Assembly: GCA_022578965.1 (NCBI GenBank)
Contig: MU400682.1
Location: forward strand, 25,066-89,065
Reading direction: 5' to 3'
DNA length: 64,000 bases
Source of the DNA: Xylaria sp. FL1777
Taxonomy: Eukaryota; Ascomycota; Sordariomycetes; Xylariales; Xylariaceae
Shown: piece by piece, positions 35,870-47,575 of the stretch
Position numbering within the stretch: position 1 is the stretch's first letter
Layout of the letters: every line of letters starts with the position of its first letter
The notes under the pieces: model-generated
Seen by the model: only the letters and a program-made list of their open reading frames with translations
Databases searched by the model: none
What the model was told of the DNA's origin: nothing
Translations under genes and position numbers: made by a program

Positions 35870-36477
35870 TTTGTGATCAAGTCTTCTATGAGCATTGTTT
35901 CGAGAGATGCCTCTCTTATATATTCAAACATGTCGGAACTACACCCTCAAATAAGGGCAGCATAATCACGTTCGGAATGAAGGCCGGTATGGTTTGGCAC
36001 ATAGGCGGCAACTATACTAGTACGAGGAACAGGTCCTACCAACCGGTACTCCCGCCCCCGCGGGGAAGGGAGTACAATATCATCATCGTCAGCGCCCCAT
36101 TGTCGGAGTTGTATCTCTCTAGACTAAAGCTTATTCGACCAAAGTGCATGGATTAGGGGGTTTGTGTAAGGCGGATGAGATGGCTGGCGGACTAACTCCT
36201 TTTAGTAGCTCCGACACGTCACGCTTGGAAGTGGCTTGTCCGCCCAGAAGACAGGTCCTAAAAGACTTGGGTAACCTTAAACGGCCATTAATCATCTCGA
36301 TATCTAGTGAGCATGTCTGGGGCTTGTTAGTATTCGTAATAGAGCAATTGCTGTCGATCTTGTAAGGACGCCCGACTATCTCCCCTTGGATTCAAAGAGA
36401 CGGCGGAGATGACTAATCTGGCTACTTGCCCCTTATACTCTTTATCTGGCACGCTTCTCGTTACTTACTAAGTAGTC
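35870..36477. other. Divergent intergenic/promoter region
   Basis: About 600 bp between the DUF1479 gene (-) and the transcription factor gene (+), presumably both promoters. A short GC-rich palindrome-like CCCGCCCCCGCGGGG lies near 36051-36065. No gene seen. Confidence 0.45.
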
Positions 36478-38465
36478 ATGGTTAGATTCGTGGAATCAGA
36501 CACGACTGGCTTGCCGCTCAAACGGAAACAGGTCGCGCATGCATGCGACAAATGTCGTCGGCGAAAGAAGCGATGCATCCACACGGACCCAAAGGTCCAC
36601 GGCGATCCGCCTTCTCTTGGATCGCCTGGTAACTCATCGGCAGCCTCGTCGGGGGCGGAGAGACCGCAACCTTCACCGAGTCGTCGGGGCAATGAAGCAC
36701 GGGTCTCAACGCCAAAGCCCGCAGCCGAGGACACACGACCGGTTTCGCCCGTTGTCCAGAATAGCGATAAGCGTGAAGAGACTCACGCTTCAACATATTT
36801 CGGTGACCTAAACCCAGAGGCCATACTCATGGAGGCTACTAGCCTGTGCTCTCGGCGTGACGTCTCAGCGCCCGGCGGTCTTGGCATCTGGCAAGTCTCC
36901 ATCCCTCCTCGCCCAAGCACTCAGAGTTCGAGTGTCCCCAGTGTACAATCGTCCTCGCGACGTGCAGTTCAAGATATGGTAAGGTCATATCTGTGGAATC
37001 ACTGTCTACCATGCCGCCCTCCGGCCTCCGATTATGCGGTATTGAGGCGTATCTACTTCGAGAAGATGAACCCAATATTTCCCATATTCGAAGATCCGCC
37101 CGTCTTCAGTGTACCGGACGAGTCAACGGAGATTCTAGTCCAGCAGGTAGTTAGCCTTGCCGCCGCTGCCGACCCCGAGGCCACCCAACATCTTCGAGTG
37201 AGCCCTAACGGCCCTCTCATGTCCCGCCAAGAGTTCTGCGCTTGTTTGTCCAATTCTGTTCTTGCAACACTGGATGCTGGAATTGTAACAGACCGAGTTT
37301 GGCTCGTCCGCTTGTCGGCTGCGTTGTCATTATACACGCAGCCTACTAACACTGAAGAGGCGGACATTCCAGCTCTCTTAAATAGCCGTGCTGTCCATCA
37401 AGTGCACACTCTTGGACTTCAGATGGCAGTGGATGACGCGCACCCGAAGAAAGACATGATTCGCACTATTTTCTGCTGCATCTGGGCGCTCGATCGCATT
37501 ACGGGCGCATTCTATGGCCGTGCTCGTCTGATGCACCAACAAGACATTGGCTGGAATTTTGACGATTGCGTCCGAGCACAGGCGCCACCTTTTCGCCTTC
37601 TTCTAATGATTATCAAATTACTCGATAAGATAATTGATCTGTACTGCCCTGGAACGCGGCCGAACCAGCCTACTCTCATCGATTTACCTATATTCGAGCA
37701 GATGATTGTGGATGCAGAGGCGTTAAGAATGACAAGTTCATGCCTCGGTAAGTTGCAATTATAGCAATAAAGGCTCTGCTTGCTAACTTGTACCCAGCTT
37801 CTCTAGAAATATTCTATCACTCGGTCGCTATCTTGTCGACCCAGTCTCCAGCTGATATCGCATCATCTGTATTGCCTAACCCAGCAACTAATAGCCGAAG
37901 ATCTCTGGCCGCAGACCGTATCACGTCAATAGTTGGCGAAGAGTTTTCCGGGCAGCTTTCGTACATGCCATTCATACCCTACGCCTTATCCTTGTCTCTT
38001 AGCGTATCGTATCGGAAAATGCGACACAGCAAAGTCCCCATGTTTAGGAATCGCGCCAAACGAGCCTTTCGAAGGAATATGCTTCTCCTGAAATCGATGG
38101 ACGACATGTTTTGGAAATCAAAGACTATGGTGGCGATGGCAGAACAGGTCCTCAATGAGATGGACAAGGCCGTCGCATCGCTGGCGCAAGAGAATGGATT
38201 GACGGATCTTTCGAAGAGAGTCGAGCCGGCGCCGCATGGCGAGCGACCCCAGGCACAGCTGGAAGAAACCCGGATTCTAGACTTTGCACAAAGTGCGACA
38301 AAGGCGGGTGACGAGAGAATCTTGTTTGATGCCGTCCCCGATCTAGACTTGTTTGTACATTTCGATCCAACCTTTGACCTAGGAGCCGTTGACGCCGCTC
38401 TTGAAGGTAATTTTGATTTCGGAACCTCGACGAACTGGTTCGATTGGCATCAACAATGGGGATGA
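36478..38465 (+). CDS. Fungal transcription factor with half Zn2Cys6 cluster
   Basis: Exons 36478-37747 and 37798-38465 (50-bp intron, GTAAGT, branch GCTAAC) give about 645 residues. A DNA-binding start is plain: PLKRKQVAHACDKCRRRKKRC with Cys at 23, 26 and 33. The second CxxC...C half of the usual cluster is missing; the next Cys is some 90 residues away. A disordered Ser/Pro linker leads to FGDLNPEAILMEATS, seen in this class of regulators, then a fungal-type middle homology region from ~200 (CLPCRPPASDYAVLRRIYFEKMNPIFPIFED is its start) through WALDRITGAFYGR. The tail is acidic-aromatic (NFDFGTSTNWFDWHQQWG), which could activate. Target genes unknown. Confidence 0.82.
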
Positions 38466-39833
38466 TACATACAATTTCCGGTGTTCTCTCGGAGTAAACC
38501 AAAACCAGGAGAAAATATTTCTCGTTGTCGTTTGTTGGATATATCTGATAAGGTATGGAGGATTTGATTTAGTCGCTCTCACCTATCCACCCAGCTTAGA
38601 AACCCCTGCATTAGTTTGTACGTCGGTATCTGACTGTCGAGCCTCGCATCCTACTGTTGAGTTCGCCGGAATATCAACTTAGGGGAGCCGCAGCTGAGAA
38701 CTCCAGACTGCTCTACGCAAGTGCTGGATTAAATTAACAAGCACATGCTCTTCGCAGTTCGGAGTGCCTGTCAGAGCTCACCTGTCTACTAACCAGGGTC
38801 TTCAAGGCCGCCTCTTTCTACAGCTTCGGCAAACAGGGGAGTCTACCTCACGCCGAAATTCCGACACGCGGGCGAAATGGCAACGGGCCCCTTATCACTT
38901 TGGCGCTATTACAGCTCGCTAAAATGTTAAAAAATCCGTTGCTACCCCCCACCATGATAGAGAATGAGATCCCAACAGGTGTAAACTTAGCTAGGAAGCT
39001 CAAAGTCGTACAGCGTCCCCGGCGCTCGAGACATTCTTGAAGACTCAGGCGTGCTGATGTCTGCCGTTGTCAGTTTCCCCTATGGCAGCAGCACGACCAA
39101 GATCAAGGTTCTCGAAACCGAAGAGGCCATCAGCGACACCGCCGTGAAGCGTGGCCTGGTGCTCAATGTCGTTTTCGAGTACGGTTCCTGGAAGAGCATC
39201 ACGGCATACGCCTTTGCAAGATCTGCGCCGTTCTATCAGTGGCCTTCGTCAAGGTGTCGACAGGGTACGGCTTTGTGAAATAGCCGAGCGGGCTCTATCG
39301 TGCATACAACGGCGCGACCATGCAGCATCACTGGTTGATGAAACTGAATGTTACCAAGAATGTTCCTGTTGACGCCGTCAGTGACATTCGCAGTCTCGGA
39401 GAGCTTTGTTCTACACTATAGCTGTTGGCGCTGGTAGGATAGGGGCTCCTGCCACCCAGGCAATCTATGAAGAGGTCGTCGTTGGGAGTATTGGGACGAT
39501 ACTGGTTCGGATGATAGTGAGATTTGACACAGGGATATAAGACACCCCTGATTGGCTTCTATTGTTGTTGCAATAATCATCGAAAATCACATGTATACCA
39601 TACTACGCTTTTAGCAACAACGCTTCAAGTTCGAATTAGCATTACGCCACGAATTTACGATGTCTAATCATCTAATATCACAATAAGAGCGAGTCAACCC
39701 AGTACTGTGTAATCATCTATTGAGCCTAGCTTCTATATCTAACCCTTTTTTATGATGCCATAAGTTTTTACTATCTATTTTCCGGGGTTTGTTCCTCCGT
39801 GTACTATTCAATTGCTCTTTTTTTTTGTTTCTT
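38466..39833. other. Intergenic with decayed gene
   Basis: About 1.4 kb between the transcription factor (+) and the DUF1993 gene (-). The centre is the deoC pseudogene described separately; the flanks show nothing codable. Confidence 0.45.
39030..39480 (+). pseudogene. Deoxyribose-phosphate aldolase (deoC) remnant
   Basis: Three aldolase blocks occur in the right order but in three different frames. Frame one (from ~39045) reads SAVVSFPYGSSTTKIKVLET. Frame two (from 39239) reads VAFVKVSTGYGFVK, then a TAG at 39281, then PSGLY and YNGATM. Frame three (from 39421) reads AVGAGRIGAPATQAIYEE. These match the DeoC phosphate-binding and Schiff-base regions; the KVSTGYG Lys is the active-site type. 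At least two frameshifts, two stops and a deletion of the segment before the active site show that it is dead. Known DeoC enzymes cleave deoxyribose-5-phosphate. Confidence 0.78.
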
Positions 39834-40523
39834 TTATGAAGCAATCCTGATGAAGCCGCGGATGAAGTCGCTCTTGCCTAGTTGAACACCCTTGGATCGC
39901 AGGATGTCGTAGGATGTCGTGAGGTGGAAGAAGACGTTGGGTGTGAGGTAGCCCTGGACGTAGTCGATGGCCTTCAGGTTGATTTCGTTGTTCGCGCCGA
40001 ACACGGCACTGAGGACCTCGTTCTCCTTGCCGTTGATGGACTCGGGAGTGGCAGCCTGGACGAACTCAATGGCCTCGGCAAGGTACTTCTTGGTGTCCTC
40101 CAGGGAAGCTAGAGAGGATTGTTAGTCGATGTTTCACAATTCATTCAGCCCCCCTCCCCGAGTCCCGAAGTTGTGGCTTTAGATAGTCTACTAGGTGCTC
40201 GAGGTCCATGTACTTCGTCATTGACCCCGTTTCTCGCACCCTGCGTACTGGCAGAGACAGATAAGGCGAAGCAAAAATCACATACCAGGTCCGAAGTTGA
40301 TCTTGGGGGGAGCAGCGCCCGTGAGCTTGGCGATGACTGAGATAGCATGAATCGCAGAGATGACGAACTGCTGGCTCAGGGGCCACATGTCAGGGGCCAG
40401 GCGAACTTCTAAAAGATCAGTGGTAGAAACACCCTCAAAGGCCTCGGCCTTTTCCAGAAGGTGCTGCTCGGCCTTCAAGGCATTGACGAGGAAGGGGACG
40501 GTAAGGTCGTAGAGAGAAGTCAT
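39834..40523 (-). CDS. DUF1993 family protein
   Basis: Two exons (40286-40523 and 39834-40108) with a 177-bp intron (GTATGT donor, CTCTAG acceptor) give 170 residues, the normal size for fungal DUF1993 proteins. The family pattern is clear: MTSLYDLTVPFLVNALKAEQ, RLAPDMWPLSQQFVISAIHA, LTGAAPPKINFG, VQAATPESINGKEN and LTPNVFFHLTTSYDILRSKG. The fold resembles DinB-like four-helix bundles; the biochemical role is unknown. Codon choice is strongly C-ending, which hints at good expression. There is no signal or membrane segment, so it is probably cytosolic. Confidence 0.88.
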
Positions 40524-40654
40524 GGTTGCGGCTATTGGGAATCGAGACTGTATGTGTAGGTAAGGCAAGGAAGGGTCTTCGTGTGTCTGTTGTTGGAGCT
40601 TGATGGTGAATAACAAGGAGACGAGAGACACAACAGCGACGAGGTCTCCTTACA

Positions 40655-40660
40655 TATATA
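40655..40660 (-). promoter_or_regulatory. Possible TATA box of the DUF1993 gene
   Basis: TATATA on the minus strand about 130 bp upstream of the start at 40523. Confidence 0.3.
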
Positions 40661-42670
40661 GACGGACTATGATACACACTTCTCTACTGCTCAATGCCAA
40701 CTATCTGTCCTCAACCCCTCCCCCTCCTTTCACCGCCTTACTATTCTCAGGAGTTGTGTGTTATGAGTGGAACTGCTGTCCAGTCCGTCGCTAGTCCATC
40801 CCGTCTCGGTTCCACTCAGCTTCGCATGTTGGTATGGCTACTACTGGCTTGGTAATCGCCCATGGTGGAGATATCGAGTCCGCGCTGACAAATATGGGGC
40901 CGCCCCGGGCAACGGACGAAACCTTAGGCTCGTCTTAGATATTAAACACTAGTTAACATCAGGTATTGATTATTTCGGGTTATGCTGCCGTGCGGTTACT
41001 AAGTGTATACGACACATACGTCTAGCTGAGTATACGTGCTATGTAGGCTAGGGTATGTCTTGGCTTTCCCTTAAACAGAGAACAACGTTGACCAGATACG
41101 ACGTGTTAAGCATAGGCAAGCTTCGTCAATGTGATTAGTGATCATGGTAAAGACTTTGATTCCATGATGTTGGGACTGACTTGAAGTATTACGCAACTCT
41201 ACTTTCCGGGTTACGTTTGTGTAAGCTGAGTTCTTACTAACTCGCTATCCCGAATATAGAGTTGTGAATGGAATCTCAATAACGCTTTTCGTCCGTGGCG
41301 TGCCTACATTGCAGTTTTACCCAGCATGAGGGACGAATAAAGCAGGGGATTTGGATTTCTTATCTATATGTCCGAAGGACATGGGCCTTCTGATGGGTAG
41401 CAACTATGCCATTCAACTACCTTCTTGGGAGTGTACGTAGTATGGAAAATCTGGTGGAGCACGGAATTACATGGAGTAACTGCATCGACAAATGCCGATG
41501 TCATGTAATGCAGAGTAGTTGAGAGCAAGGGCTATCATGTACCTTACATGTTACCTGCGCAGTTAAGCATAAGTATTTCTTCAGCAGAGTAAGCGCTCCT
41601 TACCTAAAGTAAAAAGCAGACTATCTAAGTAAATGTACCTCCACATATACTAGATTCATCGACATAGCTGAGGCTGACCATACTTAGCTGACCATAACTA
41701 GCTTCTACAACGGTATCGGCAGGCAAAAATCCCGGACCGGGGTTTATTCGCGTCATGTCCGGGTAATATCCTTGGAGTCTATACTATACATGAAAATCGT
41801 GGGATATATACATCGGCGTTAGGACGGCTTTTATTATTAATAAAAGAGAAACCGATATATTTACCTCAACACCAAGCTGATTCGTCTACCCTCTGTCAAG
41901 ATGCATACCGGTACTTGAATCGGGTACCTACGGGAGCCCGAGGACCCCGCTCCTGGAAAATTGGGTAGACCATCAAGGTGGTCGAGCTGTGTAGGGGTCA
42001 GGGGTTGTGGAGTGCTGAGCTGTTTATGTTAGGAATATTTATCGCTACATTCGGATGGGCATTTCTTTATTCAATGGATCCCAAATAAATCTTAGCACGA
42101 CGCGTTCCTGGCAGCGGGGTATAATAGCGCAAGCATTTGATATACTAACATTACCTACTTGCATGTATACTATCTGGTATATCATAAGGTATCACTGTAT
42201 CAGGCAGTAAGTATGTGGCTACCTCTACGTGTAGGGTAAAGTGTTGCTTAAGCGTTGGAATCCTATCAGCGCTAACATGTGATGGCGCGTGGCTAGGTCG
42301 GCAGCTAGGCATATAGTAGGTAGACAAAAAATTCTGAAGGGCTTAGTGTAAATCGCGATGAAAGTAGCTTTCTTCTTCGGCTTTCTATGAAGCCGCTTGC
42401 GGGTTTGTGAGCTACCGGTGCATAAACGGATGCATGGCTTCGGCGCAACGTTGAGCCTCATGCGGACGGAACGGAAACCGTTGGACTTCTCACGATGAGA
42501 AGATGACTAAGCCAGGACCTGCTGAAGATCGCCATTCGTAACCTCCTTTTCAGTCATCTCGAACAATACAGAGTCCCTAGACGAGAACCACGTCGTCATC
42601 GAAGAGTAGGAAAGAGTGTCTCCCGAGAAGACTACCAAAGATGATGCCTAAGGGCGTAAGTGGTTCAGCG

Positions 42671-42700
42671 CGTTTCTGCGCGTTTCTGCGCGTTTCTGCG
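42671..42700 (+). repeat. Tandem 10-bp repeat, three exact units
   Basis: Three copies of CGTTTCTGCG in a row, with a partial unit on each side (CAGCG before, CCTCTC after). Confidence 0.85.
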
Positions 42701-44509
42701 CCTCTCTAGATCCGTAGATCGAGCCTCGCAAGCGTCTGCGATACGCGCTCAAGAAGGAAGCTGATCATGCGTGGGCCATTGTTACGATACAGAGCCTAGG
42801 GGGTGAGCTTGTATGATGGCATAAGCTTTCTTCGCTTCCGTTCGCGATATCGTGGGCATGGCTTGGCTGCCGTGCCTATCTAGACGCCAATCACCTCGAC
42901 TCTGGTGCAATGGCTATGATGCCACCGAGACACGGTTCATGCACTAGGTATCTCTCAGCATACACAAGACGCTATCTGGCATATCGTCGGTAACGTATTG
43001 GCTGTCCAATATGTTCAACAGGTTCATGAGGTCGAGGGGGGGACTGATGCTGCATTGTTAAGATATGGTTGTCGTGCCAGTCCGATGGACATCGTTAACA
43101 GTGAATGGAACTAAATGGCCATAGATGGTGTTAGTTAGGACAGAAACAACCAAGTGTTAAAGTAATTTCTTTTTCTTTTTTGGAGCGTCTAACACGTGGC
43201 GGGGAACTGCAGGATGTCTTGATGATTCAGCCATCTTATACTCACACCTATTAAGAGTAGAGTCGCTACGCTCCCCTCGAACTGTCTTCTCCTCGTACCT
43301 GCAGCTCGTTAACGTGGTTATTAGCCTGCGGACACGTGCAGGTCTGCATGCTCCCTATCCCGGACGAGTGCATACAGATGTATGTACACAATCTCAACAA
43401 GCGTATACTACGAAATGTACTAGTATGGAACAGCCAAGTATAACGCAAAGATCGAAAAACAGAAAGAGCGTCTCAGTTTTAATATCTAGGTAATATATAC
43501 CATAACGATAGGTAGTAAAGAGAAAGATTGAGAATTCAGATTTGGCAATCACTATAATGGTCTTGTTTCTAGCCACTTTTCCACCCAGGGTGTAACTCAT
43601 GAATTAATGTATAACTAACAAGCCATCCATATAGAATATATTTACACGGAGACCAGCTTGTAATGCCCCTACCGCGAATACTTCCGAACTCTAATAATCA
43701 TTTAAAGAATACCCAGAGTAGAATTCTCACCTGGTAATGTACTAGCCTAGCCATCTACCGGAGCAACGAGCCGAGCTTATACAGTTGAATGCATTTCGAA
43801 TGACATCCGCGTCTAGGGAAATATTTACGGGGAAGCATTGTTAATACTTCTAGTCTCTCCACGCGGCTTAGGAAAGTGACTGGTATGAGGGTGAAGATCG
43901 CACTAGTGCGGGATCCGAGACTTGTCTTAGATCCAGCGCTCTCGGCTGGTTGATTATGTTGTATTTATAGGGGACGTCGATGCATCTAAAAATAGTCAGT
44001 GGTAAATATCCCACAGACATTCCACATTCTCATCGTCCATTATCAAGACCAAAAGATAGTGATACAGGTTCAGTTCGCTATCTACCTAATCTACTACTGC
44101 AGAGCCATCAAAACAACACAATCCCACGCGTCGCCCATCTAATATCCCGTTACATGTAAACCGACGGTAAGGCCAGTACTCGACTCAATGTATTGTAGGA
44201 AAGGATGAAGACAGGAGGCGAAATACCGCGACAGTGCGGCTAGTGACACAACCATTCATGTCAGAACATGCCCCATCCCATAACCATACTAACTAACACT
44301 CCGTAGAATTTCTGAGACGCCAAGCAAGTCGACGCAACGCCCCTTCTCCTTTTCCCATCGGTGTAGCTGTGACATGCAAAACAGTCCATCCCGATTCCGA
44401 TGTCATTTTTCAGTCTTACAGAACCTCTTCACTTCTTCAGAGCCATCTGGCCCAACAAACACCACAGGCTACATTTTTTGCGGCGCCTACGAAGACAACA
44501 GAGCGAAAG

Positions 44510-46023
44510 TTAGTCCTTCGTAACCCATAACCAGACCACGGCCTTCTCCCGACCAGAACGAGAGCGGTCCCAACCGCAATCTTTGAGTGTTCTCTGGAGA
44601 TCTTCTTCCTGGTCTCCTTGAAATATCATACCCCGATACCACCTACCATTACCTCCCTCGACGACCTCGGTGATTTTGTTCTTTGTGGCGTCAGAGTTAC
44701 AAGCACCAAAGCGCACCATGAGCTCCCCAATTGTCGTGTTGGTGGGAACCTGAAACTTGGCGAATGCGTAGTGCATGAGGGGGGCCCTCCAGGGAGGCTC
44801 TTGTGTCTTGAAGACGTGAATCTTGGTGTGTTCGTCATGGAAGATGTAGTTGTAGCCTGGTTCGCAGCCTGCGCCCCCGGTAGAATTCACCATGTTCATA
44901 CCAGGGACATCAAGACTGACGCGAGGGTGCGGCTGAGGAATTCGTTCGTTTGGGTAGTAACCAGCAGCACCATATTGTCCATACTGTGGCCATGGATAGC
45001 CGGGTACTTGTCCCTGGGCAAATCCTGCGGACGGGTACGCCCCTGACAAGCCGTAGGCACCCATATTCATTGCAGGGGTGGCTCCGATTCCTCCGTAGGG
45101 CATGTTAGGGAAGGTACCGGTAAAGCCTTGCCCAGGAGGTGGAGGGACGCCATGAGCATCCCAGCCAAAGTTCGTGTTCCAGCCGGCGTTGGTAGCCATA
45201 GTAGGAAAAGTATTAACAGGCGGGTAGTAAATCCGTGGCTCAGAATTGACTCCGAAGGGCGTTTCAACTTGGATTGGCGGTGCAGAATCAACCTTTTGTA
45301 GAATGGGATACGAGCCGATATCAATATGTGTACCGGCGGTGAGAATTAGGTATCCGTCTTCAGTAAAATCAAGATCTTGATATGTGATCGAGAAGTTGTC
45401 TAAGAAGAGAGCATAAGCGTAAATGTATATGGACGAAGGGGCAGGGGTAAAAAGGACTGGGCACTAAGCCAAGTATATATATAACGCTGAACTTCTATAC
45501 AAGGCAAAGTTTGAGTCCAGAGAAACGGGGTGAAAACTTACTGCTTCTACGCGAGTTAGTTGCCGAAATATAAGGCTCAAGAATAGAGTCAGAGTCAGAG
45601 TCAGAGCTAGACTCTTCGTCACCTCTATATCCCAAGAGAAGCTCGGCGCGCCAGAGCTCACGGTCCTCGGCGTCGTAGAATGATCCAATAGTCAGACAAG
45701 CCCACGAGCAACCATCTGGGTGAACCCAGAGGTAGTTTCCTATAATGAGCTTTGTTGCAGGATAGGGAAATTCGCGTGGACCGAATTGACTATCTTGAGA
45801 ATCCACGTTGGCTGGTACAACTCGGCTGGTGCACGAGCTGTTAACGGCGAGAGTTGAGGGTGCAGTGAAGATGCGATGATGCCGCCTGAAACTGGTATGG
45901 ACCAGTGCAAGCGTAAGAGAGAACAAACTGAGACAGTAGTCAGTTCGCGATGAAGGCTTCTAGAGCAGTCAAAAGTTGAGTGTTTGGTGAAGGGGGAGGG
46001 TGAGGGAACCTGAAAACAGGCAT
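44510..46023 (-). CDS. Conserved-looking fungal protein of unknown function
   Basis: I do not recognise the family. The reading frame runs without a stop from 45399 down to 44510 and is joined to 45542-45885 by a 142-bp intron (GTAAGT/CTTAG). A small 5' exon at 46010-46023 (ATG, 14 nt) would complete about 415 residues, but its donor (GTTCCC) is weak, so the start is uncertain. The N-terminal part has FPYPATKLIIGNYLWVHPDG, WRAELLLGYRGDE and an acidic run of Ser-Asp repeats. The middle has DLDFTEDGYLILTAGTHIDI. Then comes a Gly/Pro/Tyr-rich low-complexity segment (GYPWPQYGQYGAAGYYP). The C-terminal ~110 residues look folded (YNYIFHDEHTKIHVF, WYRGMIFQGDQEEDLQ). Confidence 0.6.
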
Positions 46024-46799
46024 TAATAGAGACAGGGGGCTAGCCTCAAGCACAACCCCCCGCCGACGTACAATGCCGTGATTCATTGTGACTTAGCCAA
46101 TGGTTCGGTATGACCAAGAGAGCGCATTGACCGCAGTATCACCATAGGAATGTGAGCATAGCTTGTACCACAGGGGTATAATTGAGGTTTGTAGGATTGA
46201 GTCACAAATAGTGTTTCGGCCCAGTTGCGTCCCAATGATGGTAGTGTGACCATTCCTCCGAATAAGGGCAATCAATGGCACAAGTTGGCGAGGCCCAGTG
46301 GTTTGGGACCAGTGCCCCATGGAACTGTAGCCTAAATAATCCATTGTAGATGAATCACCGTCATGTGGCCGCGCACGGGATCAATGGTGTTCAGGCCAAG
46401 GCAAACAGCAGGTAGTACAGAGGAAATCTCACATCTACATACCCCTATTGTACTACTAAGTCACTAGTAGACACAATTTAGAGTAGCCCGATATGCTGAG
46501 CCTAGCTAGGTAGATGGTGTACGTATCCCGCCGCAGTCCACGGAGGGAGAGGAGGATTTCGAGCCAGTGAGGTTGTTGGCTGAGGTGCTACGAAGCTCAA
46601 CAACCACACATACTCCCCGATCAAGAAACCTGATAGCAAACATAGATCCTAAATCAAGAAGGGGCTATGAGGATGCAGCATATCGACGGATTAGATAATC
46701 CGGGAAAGCGGCCATGATTAGTGCGTCGATGAGGTGCCCAAATGCGAGGGACGGGTAGTTGAAAGACGGATAAGTTTATGTCTCCCATGAAACATTCAA
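46024..46799. other. Intergenic
   Basis: About 780 bp between two minus-strand genes. No gene seen. Confidence 0.45.
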
Positions 46800-47575
46800 T
46801 CAACCCGACGGGCTTGTTTCCTCTTCAACCAGTCGCACCGCACCGCCCTTCCGCTCTACTTCGGCCTTATTCTTGATACGTTTCCGCTTCTCGACCTCAG
46901 CCACGAGGTTCTTAAAATACACCTCGGCCTGGACGGTTGCGCTGTAGGCAACGGCACTCCAGCTCCAGATGTTCTTCTTATCTGCATCGGCACCGGCGGC
47001 GATAAGAGTCCGCAAGACAAGCAGGTGTCCGTTGCTGCTGGCGAAATGGAGGGCGGTATTACCGTCGATGTCGGCATTCTTGACGGCCGACTCAGCACCG
47101 CCGGGCACGTATGTGAGGAGAATTTGGAGAACAGTATCGTGACCACCCACGCTGGCCTCCATGATGGCGTCCTTGCCCCGTATATCACGACGTAAGATAG
47201 TAGCAGGGTCGTTCTCGGCCAGAAAGTGTACGACCTCGGTATGGCCGGCACCGGCAGCAAGCATCAGAGCCGTCTGGTGGTTGTCGTTGAGGGCAGGCGT
47301 GGGCTTCTCGTGGTCGAGGGCCACGAGGATCTTGCAGACCTGGAGGTGTCCGAGGCTGGCGGCGAGATGGAGATTCGAGTTCGAGAGGCCGTCGGCCGAG
47401 TGGTCCGGGTTGTGGACGAGGTCTGGGTGGTTGCTGATGATGCGCTTCACGAGCGAGGCATCGTTGCTGTGCACAGCTCGCCGCAATCTCTGCGGTGCTT
47501 CGATCCTAGCAAGGGCGCATACGTGTCAGTCGGCTGCACAAACGCGGCTCGAGGGGTTTGTGCAAGCACTGACAT
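46800..47575 (-). CDS. Ankyrin-repeat protein with split start codon
   Basis: Small cytosolic ankyrin protein, similar in layout to yeast YCR051W. The main exon is 46800-47505 and encodes ~235 residues with about four ankyrin repeats: NSNLHLAASLGHLQVCKILV, QTALMLAAGAGHTEVVHFLA, KDAIMEASVGGHDTVLQILL and NTALHFASSNGHLLVLRTLI, then a charged helical tail (VEKRKRIKNKAEVERK). The exon begins G-ATC-GAA (IEAPQRLRRAV), so two bases must come from upstream. A donor GTCAGT at 47573 and acceptor TTGCTAG, 68 bp apart with a GACTGAC branch site, supply exactly AT, so the ATG would be split AT/G by the intron. The binding partner is unknown. Confidence 0.75.

Larger units (their letters stand above)
40524..44509. 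other. 4-kb region without recognisable genes
   Basis: Frames on both strands are short and unconserved. It holds a 10-bp tandem repeat at 42.67 kb and many short AT-rich and TACCTA-like words. Coding-like patches near 42.5-42.8 kb are broken by stops and could be relics, but I cannot identify them. Confidence 0.4.
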
